A stretch of 64,000 nucleotides of DNA. Source: Clostridium sp. DL-VIII (lineage in GTDB: Bacteria > Bacillota > Clostridia > Clostridiales > Clostridiaceae). The stretch covers positions 62,001 to 126,000 of the forward strand of contig NZ_CM001240.1 in NCBI RefSeq assembly GCF_000230835.1, given 5' to 3'. Of this stretch, positions 34,366 to 43,867 are shown in pieces (within the stretch, counting starts at the first letter, position 1; every line of letters begins with the position of its first letter). A program made the translations under genes and the position numbers. The notes beneath the pieces are model-generated. The model saw only the letters and a list, made by a program, of their open reading frames with translations. It searched no databases and had not been told where the DNA came from.

Positions 34366-35061
34366 AATTTCATTCAATGCACAGGAAATATTGCTATAGG
34401 CGGGAGCAATCTTTTTGCATCTTATATTCTTCCTCCTATTATCACTGAATTTAGAGAAAGCTTTCCGCAGGTTTCAATACATATGGTAGAAGCTAATACT
34501 GCTCTTTTAGAACAGCAGTTATTCTCTGGTACCTTAGATTTAGTCATTGATAATTATGAATTTAATGAAAGCATATATTCTAAACATAAGTATTGCAATG
34601 AACACTTAATATTAGCTGTTCCTCAAAAATTTGAAGTTAACAAATCAGCTAAAGAATATCAATTAACCTCTAACGATATTATACAAGGAAAGCACCTTGA
34701 CCCAGTTACCCCTAGTGTTCCATTAGAATTATTTAAGGATGAGCCTTTTTTATTTTTGAGGTCTGGAAATGATTCACGCAAGCGTGCTGGAAAAATATAC
34801 CAGCATCACAACTTTTCCCCTAATATAATCTTAAAATTAGATCAATTAGTTACTTCCTATAACCTTACCTGTTATGGAATGGGGATTAGTTTTTTAAGTG
34901 ACACTCTTATAAAACACACTAAATCAGATTCTGATGTTGTCTATTATAAGCTGGAGGAAGATAATACTTCTCGTAATGTATACTTTTATACTAAAAAAGG
35001 TAAATATCTCACAAGAGCAATGGAAGAATTTCTAAAGATAGATATACCTAAAAACCTATAA
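34366..35061 (+). pseudogene. LysR-type regulator lacking its DNA-binding domain
   Basis: The open frame begins after a TAA at 34363 and codes straight into a LysR substrate-binding domain (NIAIGGSNLFASYILPPIIT, then FPQVSIHMVEAN). The first ATG is at 34483, in the middle of that domain and with no ribosome site. The ~60-90 residue helix-turn-helix part is absent and no remnant was found upstream. The C-terminus is intact (GMGISFLSDTLIK, YFYTKKGKYLT). A 5' deletion is the simplest reading; the piece should be non-functional. Confidence 0.8.
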
Positions 35062-35092
35062 AATTTAAATACATTCTTATCTGTGGAATAAA

Positions 35093-35127
35093 ACTTTATG
35101 TGATTTCTGTAAATTAACACATAAAGT
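35093..35127. terminator. Bidirectional hairpin, R1-related
   Basis: ACTTTATGTG (35093-35102) pairs perfectly with CACATAAAGT (35118-35127). The loop ATTTCTGTAAATTAA matches the R1 copies at 5291 and 36151. It lies between converging genes. Confidence 0.65.
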
Positions 35128-35130
35128 CAT

Positions 35131-36078
35131 TTATCTATATTTACCTATTAAAGCATTTAAATTACGTGCAAGTAACTCATAATATTCTGTAAAATTGATT
35201 ACTTCAATCTTTTTATAAGTTGCCTCTGGAAGTTCATGTAATGGAGTCTTATCTAGTATCATTTTTGTTTCTGCTTCATCGAATTCTCCTAAATCTTCTA
35301 TGTCATTAATATTGCTCCTATTTACGGGACATATAATCTGGCATCTCATGCACCCTATTATAGAGTTGTGGCACTTTGAGTTTAACCATTCAGTAAAATC
35401 TTCTGTGCTTTCATTCTGCAAGGTAACACATTTGCTTGCATGCACTAGAAATCTATCATTAGCTATTGCTCCTGTAGGACAATTTTTCTCGCATAAATCG
35501 CAATTTGTACATGCCTTCATAATCTCTGCTTCCTGCCAAGAATCCTCTTCACATGGTAAATCCGATATATATACTCCCATCCAATAAAAGCTGCTTTCGT
35601 TATTTACATAGCATACATTGTTCTTCCCATAAGACCCAAGTCCACTTCTTGAGGCTACAAGCTTGCATGGAAGATTAATTTTACGCATCTTGAAGCTCTT
35701 TTCTAAAAGAATATTCTCAACAATCGAAGTTACTTCACATATTTTCTTATGCTGCTTTTCTCCCTCAACACTTGAGTTTAATAAATACATTGGAGGCATT
35801 ATTACTGCTCTTTTTTTAGCTCCTAAGGTAAAATATATCCTGCTCATTGGCTGGGGCATTGCTATGACTATAATGGATTTGGCATCTGGAAGCTCGTCCA
35901 TATAATCATAAACAAATCCACTTAAGTACTTACCTATGTGAGTACTAACATCCTTATAATTCTTCATTACAGCTTCTATATCTGATTGTATTTCGTCCAT
36001 ATGCTTAATAGATATGATTCCTGCTTTAAATCCATGTGCTTCAATTTGATTAATAAAATCCTTAGTAATATCACTCAT
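35131..36078 (-). CDS. Double 4Fe-4S cluster protein, epoxyqueuosine-reductase (QueG)-like
   Basis: About 315 residues. The ATG at 36078 is preferred; the in-frame GTG at 36090 is too close to the AGGTGAGG site. Two ferredoxin-type clusters: CTNCDLCEKNCPTGAI and CMRCQIICPVN, with a further Cys in HASKCVTL. The N-terminal half has the QueG-like GLGSYGKNNVCYV region. True QueG has further conserved cobalamin-binding segments and HEAT repeats, which are not evident here, so it is better seen as a relative of unknown substrate. Confidence 0.75.
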   Translation of the reverse strand: MSDITKDFINQIEAHGFKAGIISIKHMDEIQSDIEAVMKNYKDVSTHIGKYLSGFVYDYMDELPDAKSIIVIAMPQPMSRIYFTLGAKKRAVIMPPMYLLNSSVEGEKQHKKICEVTSIVENILLEKSFKMRKINLPCKLVASRSGLGSYGKNNVCYVNNESSFYWMGVYISDLPCEEDSWQEAEIMKACTNCDLCEKNCPTGAIANDRFLVHASKCVTLQNESTEDFTEWLNSKCHNSIIGCMRCQIICPVNRSNINDIEDLGEFDEAETKMILDKTPLHELPEATYKKIEVINFTEYYELLARNLNALIGKYR

Positions 36079-36150
36079 ATATTTGAACACCTCACCTTTT
36101 TTTACTATTAGTTAATGCCTATTCCGCTTTACCTTAACAGTGTTATATTA

Positions 36151-36214
36151 AACTTTTTGTGTGTAATTTCAGTTAATCACCACATAAGTTTAAGTTAAAA
36201 GTTGAATATCTATA
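36151..36214. repeat. Dispersed intergenic repeat R1, copy 3
   Basis: GTAATTTCAGTTAATC, CACATAAG, TTTAAGTTAAAAGTTG and AATATCTATA align with 5291-5351. The arms TTTGTGTG/CACATAAG form a stem. Located between the QueG-like and MBL-fold genes. Confidence 0.55.
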
Positions 36215-36223
36215 TTGTTGCTT

Positions 36224-36871
36224 TTATATCATTTTTAATATTTGATCAATTACATCTTTTTTTAAAACCTTATTGTGTCCTGATACACATAAGTCAAAAT
36301 CCATCTTCTCATACTTTTTAAGAGAATTTATATAAATCTCCTTTTCACAGCAAAGTTCAGGAAGAAGCTCCTCCATATTGTCTCCAATATTGTCTGCAGC
36401 TATGAGAATCTTTTCTTTTTCATCCAGTATACTTATAGAATCAATTGTATGTCCAGGAGTATAAAATAATCTGATTTTATCATCGGGAAAATACAGTTCA
36501 TCTTCAAAAACTAAATTTGGCAGCATCATTTTAACTTCTCCATAGCAGTACTGCTTGTTATTATCCAGCATATCTTCCCACTCTGATTCAATCTTTTCTC
36601 GGCACAATCTATGTGATACAATCAAGCAATCTTCAAATGAACCATTTCCCCAGACGTGGTCCCAATGATAGTGAGTGTTTATCACAATTATTGGTTTAGA
36701 GTCATTTTCCAGGTACTTTTTAATTGGTTCAACGCTTAAAGAACCTAAGCCTGTATCGATAATATAATTATATTTTTCACCCTTGATTAAATAAATATTA
36801 AGATCCCATGTTGAAAAACCTTCATATGTAAATAAAATTCCTCTGTTTTTTATTTTTTCCGTATGCATCAT
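36224..36871 (-). CDS. MBL-fold metallo-hydrolase
   Basis: 215 residues. The zinc motif is THYHWDHVWG (HxHxDH form: H-Y-H-W-D-H), with later ligands in SHRLC..., TPGHTIDS, AADNIGDN and SGHNKVL. The length and order fit small glyoxalase-II-like hydrolases; the substrate cannot be named. AAGGAG lies before two adjacent ATGs. Confidence 0.85.
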   Translation of the reverse strand: MMHTEKIKNRGILFTYEGFSTWDLNIYLIKGEKYNYIIDTGLGSLSVEPIKKYLENDSKPIIVINTHYHWDHVWGNGSFEDCLIVSHRLCREKIESEWEDMLDNNKQYCYGEVKMMLPNLVFEDELYFPDDKIRLFYTPGHTIDSISILDEKEKILIAADNIGDNMEELLPELCCEKEIYINSLKKYEKMDFDLCVSGHNKVLKKDVIDQILKMI

Positions 36872-37035
36872 AGCCCTTTCTCCTTATATTCAAATTTTAC
36901 ATATCAATATTATAGATATACAAGTTAAGGTAACAATAAAGCAGTGACAAGTCAAAAATCAAATTCTTAATTTCTTTATCTATAAAATATACTTTCAATT
37001 ACCTAACTTGTTATAATTTAACATTCATTCCTATA

Positions 37036-37308
37036 ATGATATCATATCAAGATCTACTAGTAAAATTAGTAATTTTGAATTATAGATATCAAGCAGGAGA
37101 ATTTAATAATTATAAAATAAAAGTAACAAATTATGAGAATAAAATAGATATAAAATTTAAGGTAATAGATTATGGATATAAGGATAATAATAAAGACATT
37201 GGATTTATTATTTACAATCTAAATGGAAGATCGTTAAGTGTAAATGGAGAAAAAGTTCAAGTCATAGATAGAAACGTTATGATTTCAAATCCCATTAATA
37301 ATAATTAG
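37036..37308 (+). CDS. Doubtful small hypothetical protein
   Basis: 90 residues, very rich in Asn, Lys, Ile and Tyr, with no known motif. The ATG has no ribosome site, but TATAAT lies ~25 bases upstream, so a leaderless start cannot be excluded. Composition alone could explain a 273-base open frame in such AT-rich DNA. Confidence 0.28.
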   Translation: MISYQDLLVKLVILNYRYQAGEFNNYKIKVTNYENKIDIKFKVIDYGYKDNNKDIGFIIYNLNGRSLSVNGEKVQVIDRNVMISNPINNN

Positions 37309-37524
37309 ATTTATGAAAAAGATGAAAATCGATTTTTATAGTCATATTTGTATATAAAAATATATTATAAATAATATATTTAGTTCCCATTGTGGAACCT
37401 GTATAGGGTTCCTTAGTGAGATTAAAACTCATGAAATTGGGAAAACACTTATATTTCTGGAATTATAATAACGCATATGTTTTGTTATCAATATGAAATC
37501 CTGTAATCCACATCCAAAAAACAC

Positions 37525-37555
37525 TTGACTTAGAGTTAACTTAAAGGGGTAGTAT
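37525..37555 (+). promoter_or_regulatory. MerR-type promoter upstream of alcohol dehydrogenase
   Basis: -35 TTGACT (37525-37530) and -10 TAGTAT (37550-37555) are 19 bp apart. The dyad CTTAGAGTTAACTTAAAG lies between, close to the AdhR/NmlR-type site (CTTAGAGT-AACTCTAAG form). No MerR gene is adjacent; the one at 12784 is the only candidate in the window. Confidence 0.7.
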
Positions 37556-37788
37556 TAACTTACAAGTGATTATATAGTTTAAATAATTACTATAGATAAC
37601 CAATTTACGAATTTGACTTATTAGATAAACATATTTACAAATTTGCTAAGACTTTAAAGTAATATCTTCAGCGATATTTTAATAGTTTTTCAGAACAAAA
37701 GTATTTATAATTTAGGTAAGTTATCGCTTAAGTGTAAGTTCAAAGTTTGTTATCTATAAATTTTAAATTAATTAAGGAGAGAATCGTA
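37556..37788 (+). other. Long leader between the MerR-type promoter and alcohol dehydrogenase
   Basis: About 230 bases with no ribosome-site-backed ORF. Partial direct repeats occur (TAGATAACCAATTTACGAATT and TAGATAAACATATTTACAAATT types). It could be a regulated 5' UTR, or a small gene may have decayed here. Confidence 0.4.
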
Positions 37789-38952
37789 ATGGAAAATTTT
37801 AATTATTCAATCCCAACTAAGATTTATTTTGGAAAAGGGCAGATAAAAAATCTTGCAGCAGCAATTAAAGAATATGGAAATAAAGTACTTATAGCTTATG
37901 GAGGCGGAAGTATTAAAAAGAGTGGTTTATATGATGAAATGGTTAAAATCCTAAATGATAATGAAATATCATATGTTGAACTTTCAGGAATAGAACCAAA
38001 TCCCAGAATTGAAACTGTTAGAAAAGGGGTTCAAATTTGTAGAGAAAATAATGTTGAAGTAGTTCTTGCAGTTGGAGGCGGAAGTACGATTGACTGCAGT
38101 AAGGTGATTGCAGCAGGAGTAAAATATGATGGTGATGCATGGGATTTAGTAACTAACCCTGGAAAAATCAATAAAGTTTTGCCTATAGTTAGTATATTAA
38201 CATTATCAGCTACAGGTTCAGAAATGGATTCATTTGCCGTAATTTCTGATATGACTTCAAATCAAAAACTTGGAACAGCTCATGAAAATTTAAAACCAAA
38301 GGCTTCAATTTTAGATCCTGAATATACTTATTCAGTACCTAAAAATCAAACAGCAGCGGGAACAGCTGATATCATGAGTCATATTTTTGAAACTTATTTT
38401 AATCACTCAAAAGGAGTAGATATTCAAGATAGTACAGCAGAAGGATTACTTAGAGCTTGTATAAAATATGGTAAAATAGCAATAGAAGAACCTAATAATT
38501 ATGATGCAAGAGCAAATTTAATGTGGGCATCAAGCTGGGCAATAAACGGCTTGATTTCTTATGGAACAGGAGCACCATGGGTTGTACATCCTATGGAACA
38601 TGAGTTAAGTGCATTTTATGATATAACACATGGGGTTGGTCTTGCAATATTAACACCACATTGGATGAAATATTCTTTAGATGATAATACCGTTTTTAAA
38701 TTTGCACAATATGGAATAAATGTGTGGGGAATTGATAAAAATTTAGATAAATTTGAAATAGCTAATAAAGCAATAGAAAAAACATCAGAATTCTTCAAAG
38801 AACTAGGAATACCAGGAACCTTAAGGGAAGTTGGAATTGAAGAAGAAAAGTTAGAAATAATGGCTAAAAAAGCTGTGAATCCATCATTTAAATATGCATT
38901 TAAGCCACTAGATGAAAATGATGTTCTTAATATTTTTAAGGCTGCATTTTAA
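37789..38952 (+). CDS. Iron-containing alcohol dehydrogenase (NAD(P)H-dependent butanol dehydrogenase-like)
   Basis: 387 residues from the ATG at 37789 (AAGGAGAG). The GGGST motif (97-101) with following D102 lies in the cofactor site. Metal ligands D194 and H198 are in TADIMSHIFE, with further His in VVHPMEHELSAF and DITHGVGLAIL. The sequence is of the BdhA/BdhB/YqhD class that reduces butyraldehyde and other aldehydes at the end of solvent formation. The MerR-type promoter fits control by aldehyde stress. A weak hairpin follows the stop. Confidence 0.93.
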   Translation: MENFNYSIPTKIYFGKGQIKNLAAAIKEYGNKVLIAYGGGSIKKSGLYDEMVKILNDNEISYVELSGIEPNPRIETVRKGVQICRENNVEVVLAVGGGSTIDCSKVIAAGVKYDGDAWDLVTNPGKINKVLPIVSILTLSATGSEMDSFAVISDMTSNQKLGTAHENLKPKASILDPEYTYSVPKNQTAAGTADIMSHIFETYFNHSKGVDIQDSTAEGLLRACIKYGKIAIEEPNNYDARANLMWASSWAINGLISYGTGAPWVVHPMEHELSAFYDITHGVGLAILTPHWMKYSLDDNTVFKFAQYGINVWGIDKNLDKFEIANKAIEKTSEFFKELGIPGTLREVGIEEEKLEIMAKKAVNPSFKYAFKPLDENDVLNIFKAAF

Positions 38953-38979
38953 TATTTATATAATATATAAATCTATAGA

Positions 38980-39008
38980 GGGAATTCCTGTAAAGGGATT
39001 CCTTTTCT
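38980..39008 (+). terminator. Terminator of alcohol dehydrogenase
   Basis: GGGAATTCCTGTAAAGGGATTCC (split as GGAAT/ATTCC arms) is followed by TTTTCT. A short stem, so moderate strength. Confidence 0.55.
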
Positions 39009-39126
39009 ATTTGTAGCACAAAAGGTAAACATATGAACATCTATAATCAATAAAACTAATATTGAATAAAATTTATATCAAAAGCCAACATAGTATTATA
39101 AATTAAAATCTATGGAGGCTAATATA

Positions 39127-40191
39127 ATGTTGTTTAAGAGAATAATACTATTTATTACAATAATCATAATGACTTTTACATTAATGTATAACTATAAAAA
39201 TAATGCATATGCAAGCCAAGTCTCAAACTCTAATTCTGAAAAGCTAGTCAATGTTGCATTCTTATTGTTTAATGCCGATGATTTATATATGCTGCATCTA
39301 AAAAAAGGTTTTGAAAATATAGAAAAGGAAAATCCAACTAAAGTTCACTTTACTTTCTATGACGGAAAAAATAGTATAGGCGTCCAGAATGAGACACTAG
39401 ATCTTCTTTCTAAAGATGAATCTGAAGTTGATTTAATTATTGTGTATTTAGCAGATGTTAGCGAAAATGCTGTAAATATGGCTCTTGATATAACTAAGCC
39501 CAAAAATATTCCAATGATTTTTTTAGGGATTCCTTCTGAAGTAGTATCAAATATCTCCAGAGATTGTAAGAGAGTCGCTTTTTTATCAGCAAACTCTGCT
39601 AAGGCTGGTACTGCTGAAGGCAATATAGTAGTTAATCTATGGAATACTAATAAGAAAGATCTAGATAAAAATGGTGATAATATATTGCAATATGTTATCT
39701 TACAAGGTAGAATGGATAGCCCTACTGCAATTTCCAGAACGAAATACTTTATTTCAGCACTTAATAATGCAGGAATAAAAATAGAACAGCTTGCATCAGC
39801 AAATGATAACTGGTTAAAGGATTTAGCTAAAGATTCCATGGACTCTATATTTTTAAACTACGATGATAAAATCGAAGCAGTAATCTCCAATACTGATGTT
39901 ATGGCAATAGGTGCTATTGAGGCATTACAAAAATACGGCTATAACAAAGGAGATAAATCAAAAAATATAGCAGTTGTTGGAATTGACGGATTGCCAGAGG
40001 CTAAAGAACTTATTGACAACGGATTTATGACTGGTACTGTCTCTCAAGATCCAAATGTTTTAGTTAAAGCTCTTTATGATATTGGTACTAACTTAATTAA
40101 AGGTTTAAATCCAATAGAAAATACAAACTATTCCCTTATGAACAAATTAATTGAAGTTCCATATTCATATGATGCATATATAAAAAAATAA
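39127..40191 (+). CDS. Orphan galactose-binding-protein-like binding protein, paralogue 2
   Basis: 354 residues from the ATG at 39127; the in-frame ATG at 39112 is the ribosome site ATGGAGG itself. A signal-type helix (FKRIILFITIIIMTFTLMY) has no lipobox Cys. The MglB-like calcium loop DKNGDNILQ is kept. Pocket positions are altered: SPTAISRTKY in place of the His/Asp...Arg motif and SNTDVMAIG in place of ANNDAMA; GIDGLP keeps the Asp. No transport partners are adjacent. It looks like a sensor or a partner of a distant transporter. Confidence 0.8.
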   Translation: MLFKRIILFITIIIMTFTLMYNYKNNAYASQVSNSNSEKLVNVAFLLFNADDLYMLHLKKGFENIEKENPTKVHFTFYDGKNSIGVQNETLDLLSKDESEVDLIIVYLADVSENAVNMALDITKPKNIPMIFLGIPSEVVSNISRDCKRVAFLSANSAKAGTAEGNIVVNLWNTNKKDLDKNGDNILQYVILQGRMDSPTAISRTKYFISALNNAGIKIEQLASANDNWLKDLAKDSMDSIFLNYDDKIEAVISNTDVMAIGAIEALQKYGYNKGDKSKNIAVVGIDGLPEAKELIDNGFMTGTVSQDPNVLVKALYDIGTNLIKGLNPIENTNYSLMNKLIEVPYSYDAYIKK

Positions 40192-40199
40192 CGTAAAAA

Positions 40200-40234
40200 T
40201 GTCAGTAACTAGATTCACTCTAGCTACTGGCATT
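40200..40234. terminator. Hairpin between converging genes
   Basis: GTCAGTAACTAGA pairs with TCTAGCTACTGGC (with G-T pairs) around a short loop. It can serve both the binding protein and the PuuD-like gene. Confidence 0.65.
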
Positions 40235-40287
40235 AATTCTTTTGGTTCCTTTTTCTTTTTTATATTCTTAAGCTATTTTTTAATCTT

Positions 40288-40998
40288 CTATTTAGCTGAA
40301 CAAATACTGACGAATTCTTCAAAAAGAGGCAGATTATCGTCCAATCCTTCTGGATGCCATTGTACTCCCTGCATAAAAAAATCGCCCTTATACTCTATTG
40401 CTTCTATAATACCATCCTCACTTTTAGCAGTGACTTTTAAGTTTTCACCGAGCTCCTTAATACCTTGAACATGAAATGAATTTACTAAAAGCTCATTCTT
40501 TTTATAAACCTTTGTAAGAAATGAATCTTTCCTTAAAAAGACCAAATGATGTTTTTCTTCCAGTTTTCGTCCAACGCCGCTATGATCAATTTTAGTATTT
40601 ATCTGCTTACTAATATCTTGATAAAGACTTCCACCTTGCAAAACGTTAATCAGCTGACTTCCTCTACAAATCCCTAAAATCGGTATTCTCCTATTCTTTG
40701 CCACAAAGAATAAAGCTCTCTCAAATTCATTGCGTAATTTAGTTTCTATACTCTGCTCTACTAACGGCTGCTCACCATACCATAATGAATCTATATTATC
40801 ACCACCAGTAAATATGATCCCATCAAGAGACTCAACTAAATTATCCAGCGTTTCAATTGCAGAATTAATTAATATTGGAATCTCTAGCGGAATTCCTCCA
40901 GCCTTTTCAATCTTTTCTATATATTCATATCCAACATTGGAATACACCCTAAACGTCTCTTTCTTGATAGAGCTTGTAATACCAATAACAGGTTTCAT
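40288..40998 (-). CDS. Gamma-glutamyl amide hydrolase (PuuD-like class I amidotransferase fold)
   Basis: 236 residues. The nucleophile elbow is GICRGSQLINV (catalytic Cys), and the His/Glu of the triad are in GVQWHPEGL. TGGDNIDSLWYGE and HSGVGR are typical of the peptidase C26 / gamma-glutamyl-GABA hydrolase group. It begins 20 bases after the peptide-transporter ATPase gene, so the six genes form one operon. Uptake and breakdown of gamma-glutamyl compounds or peptides is inferred. Confidence 0.88.
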   Translation of the reverse strand: MKPVIGITSSIKKETFRVYSNVGYEYIEKIEKAGGIPLEIPILINSAIETLDNLVESLDGIIFTGGDNIDSLWYGEQPLVEQSIETKLRNEFERALFFVAKNRRIPILGICRGSQLINVLQGGSLYQDISKQINTKIDHSGVGRKLEEKHHLVFLRKDSFLTKVYKKNELLVNSFHVQGIKELGENLKVTAKSEDGIIEAIEYKGDFFMQGVQWHPEGLDDNLPLFEEFVSICSAK

Positions 40999-41018
40999 AT
41001 TATCCTCCCCTTTTCAAC

Positions 41019-42011
41019 TTAGTCATATAAATGACATGCCAGAAAATGTCCATTACTAACTTCTTTTATAACAGGTGCTTCATGCCTGCAGCGTTCTCTC
41101 GCATATGAGCAGCGGCTGCAGAATTTACATCCAGCTTTCCTGTTTTCCTGTGATATTTCCGACTCTTCTACTTCTAAGTTTAATCTCTGCTTTCGTAATC
41201 TTGGATGACTCACGGGTATAGATTCTAATAACATTTTTGTATATGGATGCATTGGGTTTTCAAACAAATCTTTCCCGCTTGCTAATTCTACTATACTTCC
41301 TAGATACATGACTGCAATTCTATCGCAAAAATATTTTACAACTCCCAAGTCATGTGAAATAAATAAAAATGTTAATGAATAACGCTTTTTTAGTTCATTA
41401 AGCAGATTTATTATCTGTGCTTGAATTGATACATCTAAAGCAGCTACAGGTTCATCTGCTACCACAAATTTAGGCTTAACAGCTAACGCTCTTGCAATTC
41501 CAATCCTTTGCCTCTGGCCGCCGCTGAATTCATGAGGATAGCGACCTAAAGCTTCCTTATCTATACCACAAACTTTCAAATATTCTTCTGCCATATTAAG
41601 CGCATCTTTCCCATATGCTAGTTTATGCTTTTCAATGCCTTCTGATACAATTTGTCCAACTTTCATTTTCTTATCCAAACTGGCATAAGGGTCTTGAAAA
41701 ATTATCTGCATATCTTTTCGTAAACTAGACATATCTTTATTAGAAATTGCCTGCTTATTTTCAATATCAAATAAAGTCTTATCTTCAAATGTGACTTTGC
41801 CCCCATCAGCTTCTATTAATTTTAAAATACTTCTTGCTGTTGTTGATTTTCCACATCCGGATTCCCCAACTAAGGCAAAGCTCTCTCCTTTTTTAATGGA
41901 AAATGAAACATCATCTACTGCATCTAAAACAACTTTTTCTTTCCCTAAAAAAGTTCTTTCAAGTATATATTTTTTCTTAAGATGCTCTACTTTTAAAATG
42001 ATATCACTCAA
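41019..42011 (-). CDS. Oligopeptide/dipeptide ABC transporter ATP-binding protein (OppF-like)
   Basis: About 330 residues. I place the start at the TTG at 42011, behind GAGGAGGG and overlapping the upstream stop by 8 bases; a longer frame from 42089 lies inside the OppD gene. Walker A GESGCGKS, signature SGGQRQR, Walker B FVVADEPVAALD. The C-terminal oligo_HPY segment with CxxC-type Cys (GCKFCSRCSYARERC) is characteristic and may hold an iron-sulfur cluster. Confidence 0.93.
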   Translation of the reverse strand: MSDIILKVEHLKKKYILERTFLGKEKVVLDAVDDVSFSIKKGESFALVGESGCGKSTTARSILKLIEADGGKVTFEDKTLFDIENKQAISNKDMSSLRKDMQIIFQDPYASLDKKMKVGQIVSEGIEKHKLAYGKDALNMAEEYLKVCGIDKEALGRYPHEFSGGQRQRIGIARALAVKPKFVVADEPVAALDVSIQAQIINLLNELKKRYSLTFLFISHDLGVVKYFCDRIAVMYLGSIVELASGKDLFENPMHPYTKMLLESIPVSHPRLRKQRLNLEVEESEISQENRKAGCKFCSRCSYARERCRHEAPVIKEVSNGHFLACHLYD

Positions 42012-42996
42012 GATTCTTTCCCTCCTCATCATATATCCAGCATGCTGCTTTATGGTTATCCTTAATTCTAAACAATGGCGGCTGCTCACTTACACATTTC
42101 TCACAAAACTTCTTACTGCATCTGGTACTAAAACGACAGCCAGAAGGCATATTAGATAAAGCTGGAACCATTCCTGGAATACTTGGGAGCTGTTCTCCAT
42201 TTACTAAGTTTAGAGGCTTAGATTCTAAAAGTCCGATTGTATATGGATGCTTAGGATTATCAAATAATTCATAAATATCACTTTGCTCTACTATCTTGCC
42301 TCCATATAGTACTATAACTTCATCGCAAACTTCAGCTACTACTGACAAATCATGAGTAATAAATAAAATAGATGTATTAACTTCTTGATTCAATTTTTTT
42401 AATAAATATAAGATTTGAGCCTGAATAGTAACATCCAAAGCAGTTGTTGGCTCATCGGCAATTAAAACTTCAGGCTCACAGCTTAAAGCCATTGCAATCA
42501 TTACACGCTGCCTCATACCTCCACTTAAATTGTGTGGATAAGCGTTATAAATTTTTTCTGGATTTGGAATATGAACAGTCTTAAGAAGTTCAATTACCTT
42601 ATTCTTAAGCTCACTTCCATGGAGATTTTTATGTATCTTAAGCGGCTCTCCAATCTGCCTCCCTATTTTAAATAATGGATTTAATGAAGTCATTGGCTCT
42701 TGAAAAATCATAGAGATTTTATTTCCACGAATACTTTCAAGTTTCTCTTCTGAAAATTTGCTTAAATCCTCTCCATTAAATAAGATTTCTCCCTTTTCAA
42801 TTTGACTTATTTTTTCTGGCAAAAGCTTCATTATTGATAACGCAAGTGTACTCTTGCCACAGCCTGATTCTCCAATTACTCCTAATATTTTGCCCTTTTC
42901 AAGAGAAAGACTTACATCATCTATAGCAATTACCTTACCATTATCACTGGTGAAGCTGACTGATAGATTATTAATACATAGATTTTGTGAATTCAT
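42004..42996 (-). CDS. Oligopeptide/dipeptide ABC transporter ATP-binding protein (OppD-like)
   Basis: 330 residues. Walker A GESGCGKS, signature LSGGMRQR, Walker [13 protein letters not shown], and a C-terminal oligo_HPY domain with a Cys cluster ([16 protein letters not shown]). It is paired with OppF in the transporter and lies between the second permease (14-base gap) and OppF (overlap). Confidence 0.94.
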   Translation of the reverse strand: MNSQNLCINNLSVSFTSDNGKVIAIDDVSLSLEKGKILGVIGESGCGKSTLALSIMKLLPEKISQIEKGEILFNGEDLSKFSEEKLESIRGNKISMIFQEPMTSLNPLFKIGRQIGEPLKIHKNLHGSELKNKVIELLKTVHIPNPEKIYNAYPHNLSGGMRQRVMIAMALSCEPEVLIADEPTTALDVTIQAQILYLLKKLNQEVNTSILFITHDLSVVAEVCDEVIVLYGGKIVEQSDIYELFDNPKHPYTIGLLESKPLNLVNGEQLPSIPGMVPALSNMPSGCRFSTRCSKKFCEKCVSEQPPLFRIKDNHKAACWIYDEEGKNLE

Positions 42997-43010
42997 ATGA
43001 TCTGCACCTC

Positions 43011-43850
43011 CTAAAGCTTCATTTTGGGATCCAGAGCATCCCTAAGTCCATCGCCAACAAAATTAATTGATAAGACAGAGAGAAATACCAATAATCCAGC
43101 AGGAATCCACAACCACCATTCATTTTGCAGTACACGCATACTTTGGGCCGCAGATAATATATTCCCCCAGCTTGGCTGTGGTTGTTTTACTCCAAGTCCT
43201 AAAAAACTCAAGCCAGCTTCCATTAAAATCCCTTGAGCCACACTTAAGGTTGCATTTACAATGACCGGCGATAATATATTAGGTAGTAAATGCTTACGAA
43301 TAATTTCAAAATTGCTAAATCCCATAGCACGAGCTGCTTCAATAAATTCACTATGCTTAAGAGATAAAATCTCAGCGCGTACAATTCTAGCTACGCCTGT
43401 CCACTGAAGCAAGCCAATAATCAAAATAACATTCCAGGCACTAGGTCCAATTAGTGCTGCAATTGAAATTGCAATTACAAAAAATGGAAAGCACATAACA
43501 GTATCAACTATACGCATGATAATATTATCAATCCATTTCCCATAAAATCCGCTTATGCAGCCAAGGGTTACCCCTATAACCAGCTGCATTATAGTTGCAC
43601 TAAGAGCAACTCCCAAAGAAACCTGTCCACCATAAAGCAGCCTTGTAAAGACATCTCTGCCTAATTCATCAGTTCCAAGAAGATGCTTTAAGCCAGGATG
43701 ACTTTCTATACTCATTAAATCTATTGAATCCCTTGAATAAGGAGCTAATACAGGTGCCAAGATTGCTGCTAATATAAATAAGCTCAAAAGAATAAACCCA
43801 AGCATTGCCAGCTTGTTTTTTAAAAATCTATGTAAAATTGTATGCTTCAA
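43011..43850 (-). CDS. Oligopeptide/dipeptide ABC transporter permease (OppC-like)
   Basis: 279 residues, six membrane segments and an N-terminal extension typical of OppC/DppC (MLGFILLSLFILAAILAPVLAPY, in part). The coupling motif EAARAMGFSNFEIIRKHLLPN is intact. The start is TTG behind GGAGGTG; 17 bases separate it from the first permease. Confidence 0.92.
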   Translation of the reverse strand: MKHTILHRFLKNKLAMLGFILLSLFILAAILAPVLAPYSRDSIDLMSIESHPGLKHLLGTDELGRDVFTRLLYGGQVSLGVALSATIMQLVIGVTLGCISGFYGKWIDNIIMRIVDTVMCFPFFVIAISIAALIGPSAWNVILIIGLLQWTGVARIVRAEILSLKHSEFIEAARAMGFSNFEIIRKHLLPNILSPVIVNATLSVAQGILMEAGLSFLGLGVKQPQPSWGNILSAAQSMRVLQNEWWLWIPAGLLVFLSVLSINFVGDGLRDALDPKMKL

Positions 43851-43867
43851 CTGTATTTCACCTCCCT

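Noticed and set aside
37310..37524. Riboswitch upstream of the alcohol dehydrogenase
   Set aside because: GTTCC/GGAAC hairpins occur near 37383-37412, but no conserved riboswitch core is recognisable.
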